Below are positions 19,214-26,310 of a DNA stretch of 64,000 nucleotides, one piece after another (positions within the stretch are counted from its first letter, which is position 1; every line of letters starts with the position of its first letter). Both the position numbers and the translations under genes were made by a program. The stretch comes from a bacterium (lineage in GTDB: Bacteria > Myxococcota > UBA727 > JAUIJE01). The DNA lies in the NCBI GenBank assembly GCA_030431455.1, contig JAUIJE010000011.1, positions 186,001 to 250,000 of the forward strand. Reading direction: 5' to 3'. Below the pieces are notes generated by a model. That model searched no databases. It had not been told where the DNA came from and was given only the letters and a program-made list of their open reading frames with translations.

Positions 19214-21229
19214 ATGAACAACGCCGTCCGCACACTCATCGCCGCGCTGCTCAGCATTCCGGTGACGGTCGCGGTGACCGTCGCGGTGATCGGCGGCGGC
19301 CTCTCAGGCCTGAACGAGGCCTTTCGCAGCGGGGGGTTCTACATGCTGGTCGTGACCGCCGCGTTGCTCGTCCAGGGCGCGCTGGTGGTGATCGCGAACG
19401 TCGTCGACAAGGACGACCCCGCCCCCCTCGCCCTCTATTTGTTCGGCCCCCTGATCGTCGTGGGCTCCGGCGCGATGGGCTACTGGTCGGGCCACACCAA
19501 GATCCACGCCGCGCTGTTCGGCTTTGGTGGGGCAGACCGGTTCGTGCTCTTTTTCGCCGGGGCCAGCGAGGCGGCCCAAACGCTCATCTACGGGCTCGCC
19601 GGGGGTGGGCTCGGCCTGCTCTCGGTCGCCGCCCTCGGGGCGCTGAACCTCCTCGGCGGCTCGTCGCGCGGGGACGCGCACAAGGCATCGGGCGCCCTGT
19701 TGTTCCTCGTCGGGGGCACCCTCGGGGCCTGGGCGTTCGGCCGGGCCCTCGTCGAGCTCGCCCGGGCCGAGGTGTACCAAGGCTACGCCGCGCTCGAGGC
19801 GCGCGAGGCCAAGGTGGCGTGGGTCCAAGACGCGCTCGACCAAGCGGCCGCGCGCCAGCTCGGCATGCACCTCGCGACCGGTCTGGTGTTCTTGCTGGGG
19901 CTCACGCTGCTCGTGGCCCAGCGCAAACACATGGGTGCGCTGCTGGCCGTGCGCCGGCTCGGGACCCTGGGCGGCGCGGTCGTCGCCGCCGCCGGGGTTT
20001 TATTCACCGGGTTTGCCCTGGGCGCCGACGAGCGCAGCTACGCCGAGCTCGTCGAGGTCGACGACTTGACGCGCCAGGACCTCACCCGGGGGGCGCCCGG
20101 TCCACTCCCGCGCGCGCCGGGCCTGCCGCAACAGAGCGCCGACGGCGTCCGGGTCGTTCCCGTCACCGCCGGGGCCGCGCCCGACCTGCCCACCACCCTC
20201 GACGCCGAAGAACGCGTCGTGCTCGCCGCCGGCCCCGACACCCCCGCCCGCGACGTGGTGGCTTGGCTGCAGCGCATCGAGGCGGCCCGGCCCGCGGATG
20301 CGCCGCCCGGTGCGTCCGCCGGCCGCGTCGGTGTGCTGCTCGAGCCAGACGATCTCGGCCTCGACCCTGACCGGCTCGCCGCCGCGGGGGTCTTCCCCTA
20401 CCGCGCGGGCACCCGTTGGCTGGTGATGCCCGTGACCCCTTCCCCCGGCGACGTCGGCGTGCTCGTCGACGAGCGCAGCGGTTCGTTGCAGCAGCTGATC
20501 GTCAACTGGCCGGCGCGCGGCCGGCGCGGCGAAATGTTCCTGACCACGGACCCGGCCCTCGCGGGAACGGCGTTTCAACAAGGCGCCGCGCTCGACGCCG
20601 ACGAGCGGGTGCTCGACGATCGGGCCAAGCGCGAACGCGACCGCAAGATCGCGTTTGACGCTCTCAAAGCCCTCGGCCTGACGCCGGACGAGGGCCGGGC
20701 GAATGGTCTTGGCCCCGGCATCAACAACGCGCTGGGGGGCCTCGGCGGTGCCCACCTGGGCGATGTCGGCGGGGGACAGCTGGGCCTGGGCGCGCCGCGT
20801 GGGTCGATGGGCTCGCGGGGGGGTGACCTCGGGATCGGGGGACGCGGGCGGGGCACGGGGGGACAAAATGCCAATGCACAGAAACGCGCGGCCCGGGTCA
20901 GGGCGGGCAAGGTGACGTTCAAGGGGGCGCTCCGCCGCGAAGAGATCGAACGCGCGGTCCGCCGCGTGAACGCACAGCTGCGGTTTTGTTACGAGAAAGA
21001 GTTGGCCAAGACCCCCGCGTTGGCGGGCAAGATCGCGCTGGAGTTCGTCATCGGTGGCACCGGCAACGTCTCGTCGGCGAAGGCCGCACAGAACACCCTG
21101 CCGGTTGGCGCCGGCCAAAAGGTGGAGAGCTGCAGCCTGCGCATCATCCGGCGGCTGCGCTTTCCGAAGCCCCGCGGCGGGGGGCAGGTGTTCGTGACCT
21201 ATCCTTTTGTGTACAGCCGGGCCGACTGA
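19214..21229 (+). CDS. Membrane protein with AgmX/PglI-type C-terminal domain
   Basis: 671 residues. About five membrane helices occupy the first 280 residues, beginning LIAALLSIPVTVAVTVAVIGG. A periplasmic region of about 270 residues follows, then a Gly-rich linker (about residues 510-560). The C-terminal 100 residues (FKGALRREEIERAVRRVNAQLRFCYEKEL and later SLRIIRRLRFPKPRGGG) are the AgmX/PglI domain found in Myxococcota gliding-motility and envelope proteins, which resembles a TonB C-terminus. The start has AAGGGGG nearby. The role is probably energy or signal transfer across the periplasm. Confidence 0.8.
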   Translation: MNNAVRTLIAALLSIPVTVAVTVAVIGGGLSGLNEAFRSGGFYMLVVTAALLVQGALVVIANVVDKDDPAPLALYLFGPLIVVGSGAMGYWSGHTKIHAALFGFGGADRFVLFFAGASEAAQTLIYGLAGGGLGLLSVAALGALNLLGGSSRGDAHKASGALLFLVGGTLGAWAFGRALVELARAEVYQGYAALEAREAKVAWVQDALDQAAARQLGMHLATGLVFLLGLTLLVAQRKHMGALLAVRRLGTLGGAVVAAAGVLFTGFALGADERSYAELVEVDDLTRQDLTRGAPGPLPRAPGLPQQSADGVRVVPVTAGAAPDLPTTLDAEERVVLAAGPDTPARDVVAWLQRIEAARPADAPPGASAGRVGVLLEPDDLGLDPDRLAAAGVFPYRAGTRWLVMPVTPSPGDVGVLVDERSGSLQQLIVNWPARGRRGEMFLTTDPALAGTAFQQGAALDADERVLDDRAKRERDRKIAFDALKALGLTPDEGRANGLGPGINNALGGLGGAHLGDVGGGQLGLGAPRGSMGSRGGDLGIGGRGRGTGGQNANAQKRAARVRAGKVTFKGALRREEIERAVRRVNAQLRFCYEKELAKTPALAGKIALEFVIGGTGNVSSAKAAQNTLPVGAGQKVESCSLRIIRRLRFPKPRGGGQVFVTYPFVYSRAD

Positions 21230-21346
21230 GTCCGCGTGTCGTTCCACCCGGGGGCGGTCGACGAGACCCCTCACGTTCGCGTTCGGCGCGTGATCAGGGT
21301 GGTGGATGCTGGTCGGCCCTGGGGGCACGGCGCGCTCTTCACCCGG

Positions 21347-21391
21347 GCGCTTCCGCCAAAAACCCGCACGACAGGTTTCCGGCGGAAGCGC
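21347..21391. repeat. Inverted repeat pairing the tRNA-Sec 3' acceptor strand with its trailer
   Basis: GCGCTTCCGCC (21347-21357) and GGCGGAAGCGC (21381-21391) are perfect 11-bp complements 23 nt apart. The right arm is the 3' acceptor strand of tRNA-Sec plus two C of its tail. The left arm is therefore a second copy of the 5' acceptor sequence in the trailer. On the minus strand, the spacer also holds AAACC...GGGTTTTT, a weak terminator-like stem with a T-run. Confidence 0.8.
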
Positions 21392-21477
21392 ACGAGATTC
21401 GAACTCGCCTAGGTGGTTTCTCACCCCCTACATTGGTTTTGAAGACCAAGCCGGGCACCAGCACCGGACGCGCTTCC
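21383..21477 (-). tRNA. selC: Selenocysteine tRNA, anticodon UCA
   Basis: 95 nt. An 8-bp acceptor stem, GGAAGCGC/GCGCTTCC, begins GGAAG as in E. coli tRNA-Sec, with discriminator G. The anticodon arm TTGGT-CTTCAAA-ACCAA carries TCA at 21442-21440. A long variable arm of about 7 pairs (TAGGGGG...CCACCTA) has one mismatch. The T arm is CGAG-TTCGAAT-CTCG. The 8+5 acceptor/T geometry and long variable arm identify tRNA-Sec, which is charged with Ser and converted by SelA. The genome encodes CCG, not CCA, after the discriminator, so CCA must be added enzymatically. Confidence 0.95.
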
Positions 21478-21587
21478 GCGGCCACCGTCGACGATCACAC
21501 CACCGGGGTCAACGGCTTGGTTTTCAGCACGAGAGGGGGCCGCGTCCGGCGAGGGCCGGGCCGGACGTCTGCAGGCATCGCCGCTGG

Positions 21588-22301
21588 TCAGTAAGACATC
21601 TGCCGCTCGCGCGCGCTGCGCACCGGGGGGGCCGGGAACGCAGCGTCCAAGGCATCAAACAGAGCGTCCCGCTGAGCCAACGCGCGCCACCAGGGTTGCA
21701 GCAGCGTCGTCGCCGCAGAGACCGGGCCGAGCATGGTCCACCACCCGAACGCCGCATGCGGATGGCCCCAGAACAAGACCGGAACGGCCGGGCAGGCCGC
21801 GCACACCATACACGCCAGGAGCGACCGCGCGCTGTCTTCGCACGCGTACCTGATCGTCCAGAACGGATTGGGGTCGCGCGACCACGACGACGGATCGCGT
21901 CGCAGCTCCCACGCGTACCGGAGGAGAACGACCGGAATCGTGACCGGCGGACACGCCGCGACGAGCAACGCGCCCGTGCACGTCGCGGCGACGGGCCACG
22001 CGCGCCGCCAATCGAGCGGCTCGACCCGCCAACGCCCACCCGGCAAGCGGAGGTACACCCCCTGGGTGTCATGCGGCGCGGCAGGCGGCGGCGAGAGCCG
22101 AATCGACAACCCGTCCAACCGCGGGAGACGCTCGGGGTGGCGGCGCAGCCAGTCGGCCAAGGCATGTTCGATGACATCGGCGTGGGCGAGCTCGATGGAC
22201 ACCCCAGGCGCGACCTGGGAGTCAACCATCCCGTCTGGTGCAGGCGCCGCTGCCGCCGCGCTGCCACACATCAGGAACGCCCATGCGGCCACACCTCTCA
22301 T
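21588..22301 (-). CDS. Membrane protein of unknown function
   Basis: 237 residues from ATG 22301. There is a signal-like N-terminus (VAAWAFLMCGSAAAAA). A soluble part contains ELAHADVIEHALADWLRR and SIRLSPPPAAPHDTQG. Two hydrophobic segments follow (VAATCTGALLVAACPPVTIPVVLL; LLACMVCAACPAVPVLFW), with a basic/aromatic tail. No family is recognised. TACAGT lies 6 nt before the ATG. Confidence 0.6.
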   Translation of the reverse strand: MRGVAAWAFLMCGSAAAAAPAPDGMVDSQVAPGVSIELAHADVIEHALADWLRRHPERLPRLDGLSIRLSPPPAAPHDTQGVYLRLPGGRWRVEPLDWRRAWPVAATCTGALLVAACPPVTIPVVLLRYAWELRRDPSSWSRDPNPFWTIRYACEDSARSLLACMVCAACPAVPVLFWGHPHAAFGWWTMLGPVSAATTLLQPWWRALAQRDALFDALDAAFPAPPVRSARERQMSY

Positions 22302-22307
22302 GTGCCC

Positions 22308-22313
22308 ACTGTA
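22308..22313 (-). promoter_or_regulatory. Candidate -10 element (TACAGT) of a leaderless transcript
   Basis: TACAGT on the minus strand ends 6 nt before the ATG at 22301. Confidence 0.45.
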
Positions 22314-22355
22314 GCAGTGGGGAACCAATGCCACATGAAAGGCGAACGTCCCTTC

Positions 22356-22466
22356 CTACCCCGCGCGCACGTTCGACACTGTGTCCGCCTGCGCCCAGGC
22401 GGTGGCCGGCGCGTCACCACACCCCACCATCGCCCCCAGCCAGATGCCCAACAGCAGCCAACGCAT
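22356..22466 (-). CDS. Very small lipoprotein or truncated lipoprotein gene
   Basis: 36 residues, too short for standard gene calling. It begins MRWLLLGIWLGAMVGCGD, a clear lipoprotein signal with lipobox (Cys16), followed by only 20 residues ending VSNVRAG. GGGGGG lies 5 nt upstream of the ATG. It follows the TetR gene at 22509-23108 on the same strand, with 42 bp between them, so co-transcription is plausible. It could be a genuine mini-lipoprotein or the remnant of a longer one. Confidence 0.5.
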   Translation of the reverse strand: MRWLLLGIWLGAMVGCGDAPATAWAQADTVSNVRAG

Positions 22467-22508
22467 GTGTCCCCCCCACAACCGGTCGACGTCGTCGACC
22501 GCCGAACT

Positions 22509-23108
22509 TCAGGGCCGCAAGCCCCGCAAAAAATCGATCAACATCCATTTGTCGACGAGGTCAAAATCCGCCTCGAAGGTCTGAAGATAGGTGGCCTGGA
22601 GCATCGCCATGCCGTGCGCGGCCGCCCACAACCCGTAGGTGACGCCTTCGAGGGGCATGCCGTCGCGAATGCGCAGGTCGCCCTCGGCCTCCGCGTCTTT
22701 CACCGCCGCCATCAACACCTGAAACGGCTGGTGGGGACTGTCCTGCAGCGATTGGGCCTTCGACCCCAGACGCGAAAAGAGGACCAAGAACTCCTCACGA
22801 TTCTCTTTGGCGTACGCCAGGTACCGCAGCAAGACCGCGGTGACGCGCCGCCGCCCGGGGGGCTCGCTCTCCGCCGCCTCGCGCAGGGCCGTGGACAGCT
22901 CGACGTCGACCAAGTCCTGCACCGCATCCACGATGGCGGCCTTGTTGTCGAAGTACTCGTACAGCGCGGCGGGCGAAAACCCCGCCGCTTTGGCCAACGC
23001 GCGGAGCGAAAACGACTCCAGCCCGTGATCACGCAGCATCTGGCGCGCCACCTGGACCACTTCCCAGCGGCCCTGTGCCTTCGTTCCCGCGCGCGGTCTG
23101 CGTCCCAT
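22509..23108 (-). CDS. TetR-family transcriptional regulator
   Basis: 199 residues. The helix-turn-helix is SLRALAKAAGFSPAALYEYFDNK (about residues 35-57) in the usual position. The ligand-binding C-terminal half belongs to the TetR_C_33/WHG-like type (LRIRDGMPLEGVTYGLWAAAHGMAML). It lies divergent from a second TetR gene across a 145-bp region. The palindrome GAACAGTGTTC at 23121, 12 bp upstream of the start, is probably its own operator, giving autoregulation. Confidence 0.88.
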   Translation of the reverse strand: MGRRPRAGTKAQGRWEVVQVARQMLRDHGLESFSLRALAKAAGFSPAALYEYFDNKAAIVDAVQDLVDVELSTALREAAESEPPGRRRVTAVLLRYLAYAKENREEFLVLFSRLGSKAQSLQDSPHQPFQVLMAAVKDAEAEGDLRIRDGMPLEGVTYGLWAAAHGMAMLQATYLQTFEADFDLVDKWMLIDFLRGLRP

Positions 23109-23120
23109 GCCGATTTTATT

Positions 23121-23131
23121 GAACAGTGTTC
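23121..23131. promoter_or_regulatory. Palindromic operator GAACAGTGTTC
   Basis: A perfect 11-bp palindrome 12 bp upstream of the minus-strand TetR start. It matches the GAACAnTGTTC-like sites used by many TetR regulators. TAAAAT beside it (23111-23120 region, minus strand) is a probable -10. Confidence 0.6.
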
Positions 23132-23215
23132 GGGAAAAGTCAAGCCCGGCGCGAAGCCATTCTTTCGGGTCTGGGCCGCCCGCCCCCCGCGCGCGGCGGG
23201 CGCGGCACCGCCCAG

Positions 23216-23253
23216 TTGACCAGGTGGTCAAAACAGTTGACCATGTGGTCAAC
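23216..23253. promoter_or_regulatory. Double palindromic operator abutting a TetR start codon
   Basis: TTGACCA-GG-TGGTCAA (23216-23231) and GTTGACCA-TG-TGGTCAAC (23236-23253) are perfect palindromes with centres 21 bp apart, two helical turns. The second ends at the base before the ATG at 23254. Two dimers could bind cooperatively on one DNA face. Autorepression of the tetR-hydrolase pair is inferred. Confidence 0.75.
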
Positions 23254-23904
23254 ATGGCCCAGCCCCGCGACCCCGACAAAGCCCGCGCGGACATCCTCGA
23301 AGCCGCGCTCAGCGAGTTCGCCGAACGCGGGTTCGCGGACGCGTCCACCAACCACATCGCCCAGCGGGCGGGGGTGGCCAAGGGTTTGGTGTTTCACCAT
23401 TTCGGCAGCAAGGCGGGGCTGTTTGAGGCGGTGCTGGACAAGGTCTACGACGACATCGAGCGGGCGTTCGACGAGACGATGCGGAGCGCGCCGTGGGACC
23501 CGCTGTCGCGGGCCGTGCACTGGACCCGGGCCAAGGCGTGGATGATGCGCGACGACGCGCGGCCGTTCTGGGTGATTCTCGAGTCCACCACCCGGGCCCC
23601 GCCGGAGGTGGCGGCCGCCGCGCACCGACGGGGCCGGGAGCGAATGCGCGGCCTGCACCAACGGCTGATGCGCGAAGCCGACCTCAGCCGGTTGCGGCCG
23701 GGGGTGGATGCAGAGACATTTGGAGAGGCGGTGTGGGCGGTGGCGGCGGGGCTCGAGAGCACGCTGTTGCCGCTCTTGGGGCGGTCGTCCCGCCGGGTGG
23801 CGCGGACCCTCGTCGAGCAGGCGCTCCGCCGCGCCGACGGGGTGTTTCGCATGTTGCGGTTCGGGGCCTACCCCGCGGAGGACAAGCGCGATGAGATGGA
23901 TTGA
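23254..23904 (+). CDS. TetR-family transcriptional regulator
   Basis: 216 residues. The N-terminal DILEAALSEFAERGF and helix-turn-helix TNHIAQRAGVAKGLVFHHFGSK are typical TetR. The C-terminal sensing half has no assignable ligand. The start ATG directly abuts the second palindrome and has no Shine-Dalgarno, so the message is either leaderless or starts within the operator. The downstream hydrolase lipoprotein overlaps its end by 14 bp and is the likely target. Confidence 0.88.
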   Translation: MAQPRDPDKARADILEAALSEFAERGFADASTNHIAQRAGVAKGLVFHHFGSKAGLFEAVLDKVYDDIERAFDETMRSAPWDPLSRAVHWTRAKAWMMRDDARPFWVILESTTRAPPEVAAAAHRRGRERMRGLHQRLMREADLSRLRPGVDAETFGEAVWAVAAGLESTLLPLLGRSSRRVARTLVEQALRRADGVFRMLRFGAYPAEDKRDEMD

Positions 23905-24901
23905 TGGGATCCCCGGGGTCACCTTGGTCGCGGCGCTGGCCGCGGGGTGCGCGTCCATGCCCCAGCCCGCCGCGCCCGCGGGCGTGCCCGTCACCTACCC
24001 GTCGGGGGTGGTGCGCGAGGACCTGCGGTTTGCCTGCGGCCACACCCGCTGTGCGGGTTGGCTTTTTCGCCCCGGGTCCGGTGGACCAGCGCCGGTGGTG
24101 GTGATGGCCCACGGCATGGCCGGGACCCGAGACCTGGTCATCGACGAGGTGGGCCGGGCCTTCGCCGAGGCTGGCTATGCATCATTTGTGTTCGACTATC
24201 GCTTTTTTGGGGACAGCGGTGGCAGCCCCCGGCAGTTGGTGGACCCGTGGTGGCAGCTCGACGACTGGCGGGCGGCGATCGACTTTGTGAAGAGCCAGCC
24301 GGGCATCGATCCCGCGCGGCTCGGGTTGTGGGCCAGCAGCCAAGGGGCGGGGCACGTGCTGCTGTTGGCCCAGGAGCGGACGGACGTGGTCGGGGTGGTG
24401 GGCCAGGTGCCGTTGGTGGACACGAGCCAAGATGGGGAGGCGGTCGACGTGGGGGTGGGCTGGGCGCTGCGCATGGTGTTCACCGCGTGGGGCGACCTGT
24501 TGTGGTCGATGGGTCACGACGACGCGGTGATGGTGCCGGCGATCGGGCCGAGCGGGAGCTTCGCGTACATCCCCGACGACGGGGCGCTGAAGGCGGCCCA
24601 GCGTCTACAGGGCCAGAGCGCCACGTACAGAAATGAGATCGCGGCGCGTTCGATCCTGACCTACGACGAGTACAACCCCGCCGCGGCGGTGGAGCAGTTG
24701 CATTGCCCAGTGCTTTTGATCGCGTCGCGGGACGACCGCTTCGTGCCCTACGCCGCGGTCCAGGGGGTGGCCGCGCGGTCCCCCCGCGTCGAGGTGGTGG
24801 ACATCCCCGGCGACCATTTCGACGTGTACCTCTCGCCGGTCAAAGCGCAGGCCACCGCCGCGGCGTTGGGGTTTTGGCGCCGCGTGTTCGCGCCGGGTTG
24901 A
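23891..24901 (+). CDS. Alpha/beta hydrolase lipoprotein
   Basis: 336 residues. The lipobox is AALAAGC (Cys20). The oxyanion region is VVMAHGMAGTRD, and strand and loop are FVFDYRFFGDSGG. The nucleophile elbow is LWASSQGAG, where Ala replaces the usual first Gly of GxSxG. The acid is in ASRDDRFVP and the His in PGDHFDVY. The fold resembles DLH/acetyl-xylan-esterase-like hydrolases. It overlaps the upstream tetR gene by 14 bp, so it is translationally coupled and probably controlled by that regulator. Confidence 0.85.
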   Translation: MRWIDGIPGVTLVAALAAGCASMPQPAAPAGVPVTYPSGVVREDLRFACGHTRCAGWLFRPGSGGPAPVVVMAHGMAGTRDLVIDEVGRAFAEAGYASFVFDYRFFGDSGGSPRQLVDPWWQLDDWRAAIDFVKSQPGIDPARLGLWASSQGAGHVLLLAQERTDVVGVVGQVPLVDTSQDGEAVDVGVGWALRMVFTAWGDLLWSMGHDDAVMVPAIGPSGSFAYIPDDGALKAAQRLQGQSATYRNEIAARSILTYDEYNPAAAVEQLHCPVLLIASRDDRFVPYAAVQGVAARSPRVEVVDIPGDHFDVYLSPVKAQATAAALGFWRRVFAPG

Positions 24902-25112
24902 GCGCCACCGGCGTCTCGCCCGGTCAGACCTCGTCGAGAAAACCCACGAAGGTGGCGAACGAGGCGTCGATGGCGTAGGGGGCACAACCGCCGCCGGTCC
25001 CCAGCATGGCGACCGCCCCAAGGCAAACGTGACAAGCGAAACGCGGCGCCCCCCCATCCCCGGCTGCTCGCCGCTTGCCGCCTCAGCGTCCACCAGGCAC
25101 GCCGCGCGCGCC

Positions 25113-26039
25113 CTACAGCCGCAGGGTCTCGCCGATGGCGGGCACCAACCGGCGGTCGTCGGGCAGGTCGGCCTGCGCCCAGGCCTCGCGCAGCAGGCGC
25201 GGGGGTTCGTCCAGGGGCTCGTCGGTGAGCTTGAACGTCGCCCAGTGCATGGCCACAAAACGCTCGGCCCCCAGGGCAGAGAAGGCTTGGACCGCGTCTT
25301 CGGGGTTCATGTGCTGGGTCTTCATGAACCAACGCGGCGCGTAGGCCCCGATGGGCAACAGCGCCGCCTCGATGGGACCGCAGCGTGTGCCAATGTCACG
25401 GAATCCATCGAACCAGGCGGTGTCCCCGGAGTGGTAGACCGCGAGCCCGTCGTGGGCGAGCACGTAGCCCCCCCACAACGTCTTGTTCTGGTCGTTGAGG
25501 CCCCGCCGGCTCCAGTGCTGGGCGGGCACAAAGGTGATGGTCATGGCCCCCACTTGTTCGGTGTCCCACCAGCCGAGCTCGACCACCCGGGCAAAGCCGG
25601 CCCGGCGGAAAGACGCCCCCAGCCCGAGCGGCACCACACACACCGCCCCCGGCGCGACCGCCTTGAGGGTGGGCATGTCCATGTGGTCCCGGTGGTTGTG
25701 GGTGACGACGACGACGTCGGGGCGGGGGAGGGTGGCGTAGGTCAACCCGGGGGCGACGTTGCGCTTGACCACCCCGGACAGCGTCGGGGACAGCACCGGG
25801 TCGATGAGCGCGCTGGTGCCGCCGAGCTGGACCAGAAAACTCGCGTGTCCGATCCAAGTGACATTGTCGATCAAGGCCTTCCGGAGGTCACGCCCGTCGT
25901 TGTCCACCGCGGGGACGGCCACCCCGGTGGCCGGGCTCTTGGGGCGCGTTTCGTCGTGAAGGTTGAGCTTCCACTTGAGCAGCGTCGAGATGCCGTGCGG
26001 GTTGGTGGAGCCATCAAGATTTGTGAAGGGGCCGGCCAT
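25113..26039 (-). CDS. UlaG/NAPE-PLD-like metallo-beta-lactamase-fold hydrolase
   Basis: 308 residues. WIGHASFLVQLGGTSALIDPVLS precedes the metal motif THNHRDHMD (HxHxDH). HSGDTAWFDGF holds the bridging Asp, and a late His lies in FVAMHWATFKLTDEPLDEPP. This last motif is typical of the NAPE-PLD/RomA branch, whose known members hydrolyse N-acyl phosphatidylethanolamine. The substrate here is not established. TAGGGT lies 5 nt before the ATG. Confidence 0.88.
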   Translation of the reverse strand: MAGPFTNLDGSTNPHGISTLLKWKLNLHDETRPKSPATGVAVPAVDNDGRDLRKALIDNVTWIGHASFLVQLGGTSALIDPVLSPTLSGVVKRNVAPGLTYATLPRPDVVVVTHNHRDHMDMPTLKAVAPGAVCVVPLGLGASFRRAGFARVVELGWWDTEQVGAMTITFVPAQHWSRRGLNDQNKTLWGGYVLAHDGLAVYHSGDTAWFDGFRDIGTRCGPIEAALLPIGAYAPRWFMKTQHMNPEDAVQAFSALGAERFVAMHWATFKLTDEPLDEPPRLLREAWAQADLPDDRRLVPAIGETLRL

Positions 26040-26310
26040 GCGCCACCCTAACAACTCCGGCGAACGGCTCAGTGGGCGCCCCGAGGTGTGCACAAGAGGG
26101 GGGCGTGGCCCATGAGGCCACCGGCCCCTCGGCATCGGTGTGGCCGCCATCGACCGACGGAGACGCCCAGGGCCCCACGGGGGGGGCGGTGATCAGCCGT
26201 CGATGGTGAACTTGGGTGTGGGCTGGTCGATGGACGAGCCAGCGTGCGCCGCCAATGGTGACAAGGCGGGGGCACCTTGGGGCAGAGGGTTCGGCCGTCC
26301 AGGGGGAGCG
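26040..26310. other. 271-bp intergenic region
   Basis: This lies between two minus-strand genes. Near its left end is TAGGGT (26045-26050, minus), the probable -10 of the UlaG-like gene. The rest contains a short minus-strand frame ending PTPKFTIDG that has no convincing start. I see no RNA gene or clear terminator. Confidence 0.5.

Noticed and set aside
24924-25007. 27-residue minus-strand frame (MLGTGGGCAPYAID...FLDEV) in the gap after the hydrolase lipoprotein
   Set aside because: Codon use looks coding-like, and an upstream frame with another UGA is possible. It has no clear ribosome site, no SECIS that I could find, and no family resemblance; it is probably chance or a remnant.
26193-26310. 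Minus-strand frame ending PTPKFTIDG in the gap before the large helical protein
   Set aside because: Upstream it overlaps the end of the real gene out of frame, and no start codon fits. I could not support a gene.
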